Source: Heloderma charlesbogerti
Lineage: Eukaryota; Chordata; Lepidosauria; Squamata; Helodermatidae
Assembly (NCBI GenBank): GCA_026122225.1
Contig: JANEZZ010001488.1
Location: forward strand, 1 to 64,000
DNA length: 64,000 bases
Direction of reading: 5' to 3'
Shown: piece after piece, positions 54,123-63,289 of the stretch
Layout of the letters: every line of letters starts with the position of its first letter
Numbering within the stretch: the first letter of the stretch is position 1
Position numbers and translations under genes: made by a program
Notes under the pieces: generated by a model
Databases searched by the model: none
The model's input: the letters and a program-made list of their open reading frames with translations, nothing else
What the model was told of the DNA's origin: nothing

Positions 54123-55433
54123 TCAATAATTTCCTTTATACTCCATTAGCGTGAGTACTGCATGTGGAACCCGGACGGTTAGTTCTTGTCCCATTGACAA
54201 CTTATCTGCCTCTTTAACCAGGAGGGCGGTTGCGGCAATGGCTCTCAGGCAAGCTAGCCAGCCTTTGGCAACTACATCTAACTGCTTGGATAAATATGCA
54301 ACAGGTCTCTGCCATGATCCAAGTTGCTGTGTCAGCACCCCTACAGCTACATTGTCTCGTTCATGGACATACAACAGGAAAGGCTTAGCCACATCAGGAA
54401 GTCCTAGAGCGGGCGCTTGGAGTAATGCTTTGTTAATGAAAGCTTGTTTTTGTGGCTCTCCCCACTGAAACGGAGCTGCCTCTGAACCTTTGGTAGCTTC
54501 ATACAGAGGCTTACTCATTACAGCAAAGTTGGGAATCCAGATTCTACAAAACCCTGCAGCCCCAAGGAACTCCCGCACCTGCTTCCTAGTAGTTGGCTCT
54601 GGCAGGGCACACACAGTCTCTTTCCGTTCAGGACCCAATTCTCACTGATGTTGAGATACTACGAACCCTAGATATCGTACCTGGGTTTTACAAAGTTGTA
54701 CCTTTTTCCGAGATACTTTATATCCTCGTTCCCACAGGAGTTGCAACAGTTCTTGGGTGCTTTGCCAGCATTCGAGTCTTGATGATGCTGCTAAGAGCAA
54801 ATCATCAACGTACTGCAACAGAACTCTTTTCCCGGGTTCAGAATGAAAATTTTGGAGGTCTTGACTTAGGGCTGTCCCGAATAATGTGGGGGGGGGTTTG
54901 AAACCTTGGGGAAGACGGCCTCAGGTCAGTTGGGTCTTTCTCTCAGTCATGTGATCTTCCCATTGAAAGGCGAAAATAGCTTGGCTCTTAGGTGCCAGTC
55001 GGATACAGAAAAAGGCATCTTTTAAGTCTAAGGTAGTAAAGTGAGTTGCTTCAGATGGAATCAATCCTAACAAGACATAAGGGTTCGGGACCACCAGATG
55101 TATCGTCACGGTTGCTTGGTTGACCAGTCTGAGATCTTGCACTGGACGGTAATCTTTTGTGCTGCCGGGTTTCTTGATTGGCAGAAGGGGGGTATTCCAT
55201 GGAGACTGACATTCTTGAAGGATACCATATTGTAACAGACGGTTTAGGTGCTTCTGAATTCTTAGCACCGCTCGGCGCGGCAGTGGATACTGACGTACGT
55301 GCACTGGTATTGCTCCTGGTTTTAATTCAACTACAACAGGGGGCACACATCTTGCCATTCCTGGTGGATTATCTTCAGCCCACACTTCAGGCACATGGAA
55401 AGCCTGCCATGGCTCTTCATCAAGTACTGGCAT
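54123..55433 (-). pseudogene. pol: Provirus 2 reverse transcriptase, multiply broken
   Basis: Amino part 54921-55433 has the NTPLLPIKKPG and YRPVQDLRLVN blocks and the first catalytic Asp in TLDLKDAFF. It ends at TGA 54921-54923. The next part holds LPQGFK and, after a frameshift in a nine-G run at 54888-54896 (plus strand), the catalytic YVDD at 54801-54812. Then come TGA 54642-54644 and the connection domain (54123-54638) with [17 protein letters not shown] and [10 protein letters not shown], ending at TGA 54123-54125. Reverse transcriptase copies viral RNA to DNA. With three stops and one frameshift no active enzyme can be made. Confidence 0.93.
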
Positions 55434-55493
55434 GGTCCAATGTAGCCTCCACTCTTCTTCCTGTGGATATGTGAGTGACAGGAGCTTACCTTC

Positions 55494-55850
55494 CTAGGGC
55501 CTGCGGAAGGCGACAGCCGTTGTTCCATCTTCTTCAAAGGATATTTGGGCCCTCAGCTTTGACAACAAATCACGTCCCAACAATGGCATAGGGCATTCAG
55601 GTAAATATAAAAACTGATGTTCTACTATGTGGCTTCCAAGCCGACAAGTCCGTTGCTGCAGCAAATGCTTTTCTTCTACTGCACCAGTTGCCCCAATCAC
55701 CCGCACTTTTTGATGGGTGAGGGGAGCAACGGGGTAGGTCACCACTGATGACGCTGCTCCAGTGTCAATCATAAAATCAATATTTTGGCCCCCCACAGTG
55801 GCAGTGACCATGGGCTCCCCGGGGCCAAGATTAAAGGGGCCCGGTCTGTC
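55494..55850 (-). pseudogene. pro: Provirus 2 protease
   Basis: Follows gag in the same frame beyond the gag stop. It has the aspartic protease active site in FMIDTGAASSVV, a flap-like region, and the conserved PLLGRDLL near the C-terminus, all present. A TAG at 55494-55496 separates it from the reverse transcriptase. The domain itself is undamaged. In gammaretroviruses it is made by read-through of the gag stop and cleaves the polyproteins. Confidence 0.88.
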
Positions 55851-57733
55851 TTATTCAAGACTTTCGGTTGCGGCCATTCCCGTAAAGGGATTCACTTCGT
55901 AATTCCCAGTTGATTCTCTTTGCATTTGCCAGTTATTCGGTTGCCAGCATGGCGGCTGTCCCCTCCCTCGTCCATGGTAGCCCCCTCGATTTTCCGCCTG
56001 GTACATCGGATTGGTTCCATTTGGACACTCACGCCACCAATGCCCATCTTGTCCACATTGGGCGCACTGATTCCTTCTCAAAAATTCTCTTCTTACTGCT
56101 CTCCCCTTTCCTCGTCCGCGTCCTCTTTGCTCTCTGCCCGGTCCTCCATCTTGCGGACCTACTAGTGCTGCAGCAAGCAGTTCCGCCTTTTTCACCATTC
56201 TCTTCTCCTTCTCTTTCTTTTCTTCTTGGTCCCTGTTTACATACACCTTCTGAGCGACTTCTAATAATTCTGTCAAATTCTTCCCAGCAAAACCATTTAA
56301 CTTTTGTAGCTTTCTTCAAATATCTTTATAACTCTGAGTTACAAAGGCCATATTAATCACTTTCATATTTTCTTGGGCTTCTGGGTCGAGAGGGGTGTAC
56401 TGGCGATATGCATCCAGGAGACGTTCTAAATATTCTCCAGATGCTTCGGTTGCTCCTTGCAACACTTCAGAGACTTTTGTCATATTAATAGACTTTTTCA
56501 TTCCTGCTCTCATAGCTTGTAACAGCAAGGTTTGGTACTGAGTGATGCATTCTAACCCTGCCGGTAGGTTGGGATCCCAATGAGGATTTTCTAAGGGCAC
56601 TCTCTCTCTCATCCATCCTCGGGGATTTACATAATTTTCTGGGGCTCTTTCTAAGGCGATTTGTTCCATTTGTTGATGGATTCGTCGCCTTTCCTCAGTG
56701 GTGAATAACGTCAAAAGCAACTCTTGGCAATCTTGCCAGTTAGGCATATGCGAGGCCATAATGCTGGAGCATAGTTCCACTAGCTCATTAGGCTTTGTGG
56801 TATATGAAGCATAATGGGTCTTCCAATTTAGCAAGTCTGAAGTTGTAAAGGGTGCATAAGTGTAGGCTTGGATGGGGATATAATGCTCTGCCGCCTCGGG
56901 ATCTGGGTTCTGCACCATCTGAGTTATCTGCCTCAGAGGAAGCAGAGGCTGGGCTTCACTCCCTGACTGCTGAGCCGTAGATGGGCTCAACCCCTCTTCT
57001 TTTTGTGAGCACATCTCTGTAAGGGCCGCTGCTGATTTTACTACTTCTTCTATTCAGCCTCTTTTATTAATGCTGACTGAGGTGTAAGAGGGGACTCTCC
57101 CGATCCTGTAGAGATGGAAGCCTCAGCAGGCAATATCTGAGAGTTGAGGACTGTAGCTGAAATCGGCGAATTACTGCCCGTGGGGCTTGAAACTGATGGC
57201 GTCAATTCCAAGTCGAGGCGCGGGGCAGTGCCTCCGGAAGGGGAGGATAGCAGGGGCTCAGGATTTCGACGAGGCGGTCTTACAGTAACATGGGCCCGGG
57301 GTGGAAGCGGGGCAGAAGCGGGTGGAAACGCCGTTAGCTCTGCCAGATCTTCACCTGGGGCTTCTAACACTGGCTGTAGTTTCTTGGCTAATTTTTCTTT
57401 TCTGAGCACCAAAACTTTTGCTTGGGATTCTAGGCATTTCTTTAGCCACGGAGGAGAAACACGGACTATGGCATCCCACGAGTCTATGTAGGGAAATTGA
57501 TCAGGGTGCCCAGGGTTCCCAACTATGATGGCATATACACGACTGATTTTGCTGGGCTCCAAAGAGCCTCCAGTAGGCCATCCTACACCAAAAGATGGCC
57601 ACTCTATTTCACATAAAGTTCACAACCGTTGAGGATTCATGGGGGGGTCCCCATAATCTCCACTAAAACCTTTCTTAAAATTTGCTAACATACATCCCAA
57701 GGGGGTGCAAGGTTTGCTTCCCCCGCCACCCAT
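55851..57733 (-). pseudogene. gag: Provirus 2 gag
   Basis: Start ATG 57731-57733 is followed by four glycines and a serine, a myristoylation signal for membrane targeting. Matrix is interrupted by TGA 57620-57622. A Pro-rich linker follows, then a frameshift near 57050. Capsid (56316-57014) has PFTTSDLLNW at its start and a major-homology-like region, and ends at TGA 56316-56318. A basic coiled stretch and one CCHC knuckle (CAQCGQDGHWWREC) make up the nucleocapsid. The natural stop is TAA at 55851-55853, with pro-pol following in the same frame, as for gammaretroviral read-through. Two premature stops and one frameshift prevent a full Gag. Confidence 0.92.
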
Positions 57734-58454
57734 AGCCTCCCTCCTAAATTGAAGACAGACACAATTAGGGAATGGGATTGGTCAGTGAGTAAGGGGTCTC
57801 ACTGGCCAACACAAGAGGATTTTACACACCACGCACTTTGCTACTGGCCTGGGCACCCGGACGGTCAACGATATGCTTCAGAAACCGCAGTAGCCACTCA
57901 CACAATCATCATTCTCTCCACTGCTTCCATATGTCCCTGCCACCCACTTTTCCCACTTTTTTACCAGAGCGGAAAACGGCTTCCCCAGCTTCCTCAGCTT
58001 CCTACTGAGTACTGGCGTGCTAGGTACTGGCGCCCACTCGGGGGTGTGATCAGGCCCCCCTTCTACCCGCAAGGAGTAGGTTCTTTTGTATACGTATACC
58101 ACCAACACTGACCTTTTTCATAAGGCGGGGCCCTCTTTTTTTCTGCCCAGTGGCCTTTCTCCCTAAAGGCGGGGCCCTCTTTTTCCCATATACTTGCCTT
58201 TCTCCTGAAGGCTTCCAATGTGGATTTCAACTCAATTGAAGCTGCGATACAGGCAGGGCTCAAGTTCCTTCCTCCGCTTCCCAAGGTTCTCTTGCCGCTC
58301 GCTACCGTTCAGGCGGTCCCAGCTCAGGCTGTCTCCCTTTCATCCAACAAAAAGGTCGGTGGCGCCAAGAAAGGGAGGCATGCGCCGAGCCCGTCTCCCC
58401 GGTGCGGTGATCAAGAGCAGGCAACCGCCACCTGTCTGGCTCAGAGCCTGCCAG
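57734..58454 (-). other. Provirus 2 leader
   Basis: About 720 bases between primer site and gag start, where packaging signal and env splice donor would lie. A duplicated 'aaggcggggccctctttttt' is visible at 58122-58141 and 58157-58176. No coding content. Confidence 0.6.
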
Positions 58455-58472
58455 ATCCGAGTCACAGCACCA
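58455..58472 (-). promoter_or_regulatory. Primer-binding site, tRNA-His type
   Basis: The plus strand atccgagtcacagcacca equals the 3' end of tRNA-His with one mismatch (A for G in 'cacggcacca'). It lies four bases from the 5' LTR. This classifies the element as an 'H'-type class I ERV by primer usage. Confidence 0.88.
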
Positions 58473-58476
58473 TTTA

Positions 58477-58883
58477 TGTAGCAGAAATCAGAGTCAGAGA
58501 GACCACGGAGTGAAGGAAAAAGAGATTCTTCTTTATTTAACGCGCGGGCTTGAGGCTGGAATCGTTTCCAAAGAGCCAGAAGCCCCGAATCACAGTAATA
58601 CATGACTTTTATAGATATGACAGCAAGCAGTTTCTCCCTCCCCTTCTCTCACGGTTTCTAACTGCGAGGTCTATGAAAATGGATAATAGGGCATGATTAG
58701 CAAAGAATGAGACCTTGATATGTATCCAAGCAATATGCAAGCCAAGCAGAGGACTGGAACATGATATGCCAGTGTCAGAGAGACCCAGTCCTGTTAATAA
58801 TTTGGGGAATTTCCACATTGCTGTTTCTGCTATCCTATGCCAGCTCAGCAAGGACATTTCTGATTTTTGACATGGCTGCTACA
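58477..58883 (-). repeat. 5' LTR of provirus 2
   Basis: 407 bp, identical to 50368-50774 except at 58683 and 58767. Contains the promoter for viral transcription (TATA-like sequence, then R-U5 with AATAAAG). Transcription from it would run leftward through the provirus and intron 1 of gene C. Confidence 0.95.
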
Positions 58884-59317
58884 GTGGGACAATCCAGCAA
58901 CATACAGGTCACACCCCACCTCTTTTGTTACTTTGACTAAGCAGTACAGCTGCCACTGCAGCTGCCCCCCCCAAGTAAAGAACTCTCGTACCACCTCCTG
59001 CCCCTTTAAATTAAGGGAAGGTGACAGAAAACAGGGGTCCTGGTTGCTGAATTCAATGAGGTTTACTTCCTGGGCAAGAAGGTAAAGTATTGCAGTCTAC
59101 CCTGCAATCCTATATGGGTATAATTCCCACTGAACTCAATGGGGCTAACTTCTGAGTCACACTGCAAGGCTGCAATCCTATGCACACTTTCCTGGAAGTA
59201 ATTCCCACTGAAGTCAAGGGGATAAATGTCTGAATAGGATGTCTGTCTGTTTTATTCTAGGATAGGGGGTTGCTGTGGCTAGCCCGATTCTTGTGTCTTT
59301 AAGAGCAGCCTGCGACG
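58884..59317. repeat. MITE and unassigned sequence
   Basis: 59090-59235 holds 'tgcaatcctatatgggtata', 'attcccactgaactcaatgg ggctaacttctgagt', then 'ggctgcaatcctatgcacac ... attcccactgaagtcaag': two head-to-tail copies of the short MITE also seen at 41165-41280. The remainder is unassigned. Confidence 0.55.
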
Positions 59318-59897
59318 CAGAAATTCAACAGGTGAAGCTTTCCCTGGCATGGAGAAAAAGTGAAGGGGGAAACCCGACTTCCTTAGTTTCTGCATGCCAA
59401 GCTCCTGTTTAAGGATGAAATCCCATGTTGCAGAAATTCAACAGGTGACGCTTTCCCTGGCATGAAGCAAAAGTGAAGGGGGAAACTCGACTTCCTTAGT
59501 TTCTGCATGCCGAGCTCCTGTTTAAGGATGCAATCCTATGATGCAGAAATTCAACAGGTGACGCTTTCCCTGGCATGAAGCAAAAGTGAAGGGGGAAACT
59601 CGACTTCCTTAGTTTCTGCATGCTGAGCTCCTGTTTAAGGATGCAATTCTATGATGCAGAAATTCAACAGGTGACGCTTTCCCTGGCATGAAGCAAAAGT
59701 GAAGGGGGAAACTCGACTTCCTTAGTTTCTGCATGCCGTCCATGCCGAGCTCCTGTTTAAGGATGCAATCCTATGGTGCAGAAATTCAACAGGTGACGCT
59801 TTCCCTGGCATGGCGAAAAAGTGAAGGGGGAAACTCGACTTCCTTAGTTTCTGCATGCCGTCCATGCCGAGCTCCTGTTTTAAGGATGCAATCCTAC
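59318..59897. repeat. Five tandem copies of a 113-bp unit
   Basis: Units start 'gcagaaattcaacaggtgac' at 59318, 59430, 59543, 59656 and 59778, giving periods of 112, 113, 113 and 122. The longer one contains an extra 'ccgtccatg'. Units 3 and 4 are almost identical; unit 1 is the most divergent. The array ends at 59897 directly next to the CpG-rich promoter of gene C. False frames run through it on both strands. Confidence 0.92.
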
Positions 59898-59899
59898 AG

Positions 59900-60600
59900 G
59901 GGGCGAAGTGAAAAGGGGGGGCACAGGATTGGGGAGGGAAACCAAAGGGAAAAACGAACGCCCACACTTTCTCCCTCTCTCTCCCCCTCCCCTTTGCTTG
60001 CTGCTGGTCTGGAGACTGCAAGGAAACTTCTCACCTGGCGGCCGGAGTAAAACAAAGGACAAGGGGGATTCCACCGCTGCATCGTCCAGTACTTCCTCGT
60101 CTCCAAGCCAATAAGCGGTGGGGAAGGAGAGCAGAGTACGGCGCCTGCTACTGGGCCCATTGCATCACGGGCGATGTAGTTTTCCCAAAGGCGGCCGCAA
60201 TTGCAACCGCCTTTGGGAGAACGACACCCCCGCAGGAGCTACTGGGCTGGCTCGGGGCCAACACGGTCTCCCCGTGAGAAGGGCTGTTCAGCTCAGCGGA
60301 TGGGCATCGTCAGGCCTTGTCCTCGCTTCCTTATCCCACTCTGCAGCTCCGGGGCGCTGCTAGGCCTGGGCACGTGGGGCCCCAGACCTGGATCTATTCC
60401 CCAGAGCCCTGCGTGCCCCTTGGTGCCTGTTAGGAGCCCAGGAGGTGCACCTTGGATCGCTCCTTTAGAGTTCTGACTGGTTCTGACTGAAACCCGGAGC
60501 GGACCCACCGCCCCGCTGATGTCGGAGCCACCAGCCTCCACTGCCCCTTTATGTGGGTTCCCCATGAAAATAATTTCTGATGGGCGGCCCCCAGAAACGT
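59900..60600 (-). promoter_or_regulatory. CpG-rich promoter and first exon of zinc-finger gene C
   Basis: Strongly CpG-rich relative to the rest of the window. On the minus strand the consensus donor CCAG|GTGAGAAG closes a candidate first exon at 60035. CCAAT lies at about 60107-60111 on the plus strand. The ZNF143/Staf-like site at 60153-60177 would sit just upstream of the start. Position and structure match the first exons of genes A and B. The exon would splice over about 11 kb, containing provirus 2, to 48930. Plus-strand initiation from the same island is also possible. Confidence 0.6.
60153..60177 (-). promoter_or_regulatory. ZNF143/Staf-like site
   Basis: The minus strand reads ACTACATCGCCCGTGATGCA followed by ATGGG, close to the SBS consensus ACTACAAYTCCCAGMATGCA. 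ZNF143 binds many CpG-island promoters at such sites. Followed by a fold-back 'aaaggcggccgcaattgcaa/ttgcaaccgcctttggg' at 60187-60216. Confidence 0.55.
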
Positions 60601-61040
60601 ACCTCCTGACGCACCCTGGTCTGTCCAGCTGCTTCTAAGCCCTATTGTCAAGGATCCCTCCCTTTAGCCCAGACCTAGGAAAAAAGAAAGGTGTGCTGGA
60701 CTTTCCTTCCCAAAGCCCAGAAACAGGAAACTTCCCAAAACCCTTTAAAAAAATCTTAAAACATAAGCAGTAGCTTTGTAACCATGCGGTCTGGTTCAAG
60801 GAACCAGGGAAGAGTTCAGTGAGAACTCTCTTTTAAAAACACAGCCATGTCCACATATAAAAAGGAGCTTATTTGGGGTGTGGGGGAAGTAAGAAGGGGG
60901 GGGGAACCAGGGAAGGCAACAATCACACACACACAAGAATTCCAAATAAAATCAAAAAGTTCAGCCAACATCTAGTCACCTTAACTACATGAATGCAATC
61001 CTGTACTCAAGAGCATATGCCGAGTTTATTGCGAAGAGGT
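60601..61040. other. No gene recognised
   Basis: Transition from the CpG island to AT-richer DNA. A G-rich run lies at about 60896-60904 and a CA run at 60929-60941. Nothing else is recognised. Confidence 0.4.
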
Positions 61041-61044
61041 GTGG

Positions 61045-61500
61045 TAAGAGCGGAACTCGCTCCTTGGGTCGATGTCTAGCCGGCGGTCCAATGAAACCAC
61101 TAGACATGGGTAAGACTTCTGGATTTAGCGCCTTTATTTACGAGACTCGCAGGCACTCTGTAATCAAGGGGGCAGAGAGCCCTGAATGTTCAGTGGGGCA
61201 GACTTTTATACAGGGAAATACATCACATACATGGAAGAGCTCTAGCATGTTTTACCAGACACATCACCTGCAGGCGTGCACACTCCCTGGTACCTGGAAC
61301 GTAGCTGGACATTCTCTCCTTGGTTAGGGTCAATGTGTCAGCTGTTGATACTGAGCTGCTGCACGAAGTACAATGCTTATCTGCCAGTAGCACAGGCTGT
61401 GGATTGCGATTCAATGGGGAGGAACCTACACTCCCCAGCAATTCCCAGAACAGGCTGCTAACAGCCTGCAATCTGCTACAGACTGTCGGACCCAAAACGG
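61045..61500 (-). repeat. LTR-like sequence
   Basis: On the minus strand a TATA-like TGTATAAAAGTCTG (about 61201-61214) precedes AATAAAGG (about 61129-61136) by about 75 bases, a spacing typical of an LTR R region. The same order occurs in the LTRs of provirus 2. Ends and target duplication were not found. Confidence 0.4.
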
Positions 61501-62320
61501 TGAGCTAGCGAACAAACATGGAGTTACTCTGGTTAAGACTTAACACATGCACAAGCATCTGTTGGACACCTTATGCAGATGCCAACGGCACTCTTATAAG
61601 CGTTCTTCTAACTGCGTTGCCACTTTGGGGTATACATAATACATTAGGGGTGAGGTTAAAGGATACATTCCTCAGAGGATGGTCTGAGGGGATCTCCACA
61701 CCTTGTTAATCTGGTACTGAAAAGGGTTAACAAAGAGTAAAGATGGCTGATTTAATCTGGGAGAGGCCTACAAGAAGAGCCCCTAGAAGACCCCAGACTC
61801 ATAAGCAGCTTTGTATTCCGGACTCTTGACCCCTGGGCGAGAAGACCATGAAGTTTGATTCTATACTAAATGATGTTATTTCACTGAGACTCTAACTGAG
61901 ATTTTTCAGGACTGTTTTTGAAGAAGGAAAAAAAATGCAGCAGTCTTTACAAGCAGCTTCACAGAGCTTGCTCAAGGCGTGCTGGCAGAGTGTCTAAATG
62001 AGATGAACAGCAGAACTGAGCATGCTCAGATGCCTACTGAGAGGAGGGAAAGTGCTGTTTTGACTTCTCGTGGTGTACACCTGCTGATAAGAGAATGTCC
62101 CTATTTGATGCTAGTTGGGCGGGGAAGTGTAGCCCTGAGCACAGGCAACAACTAGGAGGAGGTGTTTGGGTGGATATGACCAAAAATGGCCAAAGATGAC
62201 CAGGAGTTCAAAGAAGAGCAAGGCGTCAATCAAGATAGCATGCCCAGATGGTAGACTTTGGGTCATATGTTGAGACATTTAAAGTAGCCCGTTTGTAATA
62301 GTGCCAAACACGTTCCCCAG
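61501..62320. other. No gene recognised
   Basis: No repeat or exon that I can name. It lies upstream of the TATA promoter at 62460 and may hold its control region, or be the upstream part of an unrecognised LTR. Confidence 0.35.
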
Positions 62321-62354
62321 ACGCATGAAATCATGGGAGATAGATGGGACACCT

Positions 62355-62500
62355 TGTTTCTGATTGGTGAGCAAATGCTCTAACCACGTGCACCCCATTT
62401 CCTATTGGAGGCTGATTGTCTCATTGCTCCTTGGGCCCCACCTTTGACCAGAGCAGGGGTATAAAAGCCCAGGGAATGGGAGCTCCGGGGTGTTGGTGTC
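62355..62500 (+). promoter_or_regulatory. CCAAT/TATA promoter, plus strand
   Basis: Two inverted CCAAT boxes (CTGATTGGTGAG at about 62361-62372 and CCTATTGGAGG at 62401-62411) lie about 95 and 55 bases ahead of a strong TATA box GGGGTATAAAAGCCC centred on 62463. Transcription would start near 62490. The spacing is that of a classical RNA polymerase II promoter. It could also be the U3 of an unrecognised LTR. Confidence 0.5.
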
Positions 62501-62565
62501 TTTTGTTCCTGCTGCTGCTGCTCCACTTCCCTCTTTCTGCCGTGCCACCAGACCCACGGATTTAG
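62490..62565 (+). other. Candidate non-coding first exon of the micropeptide unit
   Basis: From the predicted start to a splice donor TTTAG|GTAACT (62566-62567). It contains a CTG run and no ATG before the donor. A usable donor 75 bases after a TATA start is what a compact gene would have; inferred only. Confidence 0.35.
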
Positions 62566-62595
62566 GTAACTATGGACCTTTTTCGACTCTTAGAT

Positions 62596-62695
62596 TTTGG
62601 GACTTAGAGTAATTTCTGAGTCTGGGACTTAGAATGATTTCTGAGTTTGGGACTTGGAGTTATTTCGGGGTTTGGGACTTGGAGTGTTTCCTAAG
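62596..62695 (+). repeat. Tandem repeat, about 25-bp unit
   Basis: Four imperfect copies of 'tttgggacttagagtaatttctgag' type sequence, the later ones with 'ggacttggagttatttcggg'. Lies in the candidate intron. Confidence 0.8.
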
Positions 62696-62976
62696 CTTGA
62701 GACTAGGAGGTTGTATCTGAAGAGGGGATTTGGAATCCCGTCTGCAAAGGTGAGAACTGGAATTATTCCCAAGTCTTGAGTTTTCTGTTCACTCCAACTC
62801 CTTCCTCTACTCTTCCTATGCCTAGAGGAACTTAGTAATGCTTCAGCATAAGTTTTGTATTCAAGAAAGAAGCAGGAGGAGGCCACGGGCGGGTTAACAC
62901 ATAGGTCGAATTGTTTTCGTTTAGCTTTGAACTGCAAGTAGTAAACAGGAGTAAGTTGGAAAGAGGAGTCATAACA

Positions 62977-63087
62977 ATGTTAGAAGCTCAAACCGTTATC
63001 TTATTGGCCAAGTTCATAGTACCAGCTTTGGCAATTGCAATTCTTTTGATTTATCTTCTGTTTTTGTTGCATTCTCTTTCCCTGTAA
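62977..63087 (+). CDS. Candidate 36-residue single-span membrane micropeptide
   Basis: ATG 62977-62979 (A at -3) to TAA 63085-63087. The peptide starts MLEAQTVILLAKFIVP. Residues about 13-32 are an unbroken hydrophobic helix rich in Leu, Ile and Ala with one Tyr, and it ends HSLSL. The size and topology resemble muscle calcium-pump regulators such as sarcolipin and DWORF, but I see no sequence match and claim no function. A TATA promoter (62463), a donor (62566), an acceptor TTTTCGTTTAG ending at 62924 with a branch-like TTAAC, an AATAAA (63164) and a GT-rich tract follow in correct order and spacing. A chance hydrophobic frame is the main alternative. Confidence 0.35.
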   Translation: MLEAQTVILLAKFIVPALAIAILLIYLLFLLHSLSL

Positions 63088-63163
63088 TTGGAGAGAGAAT
63101 TTCTAACACTCATATAACCACCATTCTATTTCTTTTATTTTGTATTTCCCCTGAATTTTCAGC

Positions 63164-63230
63164 AATAAAGCCATAAATATGGTTTCAAGTTGCAATCTTG
63201 TCTGTAGTGGTGTTTTGGGTTGATGTTTCC
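63164..63230 (+). terminator. Polyadenylation signal with GT-rich downstream element
   Basis: AATAAA at 63164-63169 is followed 25-60 bases later by 'cttgtctgtagtggtgtttt gggttgatgtttcc'. This is a good mammal-type cleavage signal on the plus strand, 77 bases after the micropeptide stop. Confidence 0.55.
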
Positions 63231-63289
63231 CTGTTGGGATTGCTTGGTTACCCACTGGGGTGCTTCGGACCCATTTGGTGCAGGTTCTG

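Larger units (their letters stand above)
50368..58883 (-). mobile_element. Young gammaretrovirus-like provirus (provirus 2)
   Basis: Complete 8516-bp provirus in antisense: 5' LTR 58477-58883, primer site 58455-58472, gag, pro-pol, env, polypurine tract 50775-50785, 3' LTR 50368-50774. Flanked by GTGG at 50364-50367 and 58884-58887, a 4-bp duplication as in gammaretroviruses. The LTRs are equal in length and differ at two positions (50574/58683 and 50658/58767), so insertion is recent. Gag and pol share one frame, there is one CCHC knuckle, and env has CX6CC, all class I traits. Gag-pol has seven in-frame stops and two frameshifts; env is open. It lies in intron 1 of zinc-finger gene C, in the gene's orientation. 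Confidence 0.95.

Noticed and set aside
57144..57491. 115-codon plus-strand frame
   Set aside because: It is the antisense shadow of the Pro-rich gag linker.
54123..57622. TGA read as an amino acid (stop recoding) in provirus 2
   Set aside because: Vertebrates do not read TGA as tryptophan, selenocysteine insertion would need an SECIS element, TAG stops are also present, and frameshifts add further damage. Mutation is simpler.
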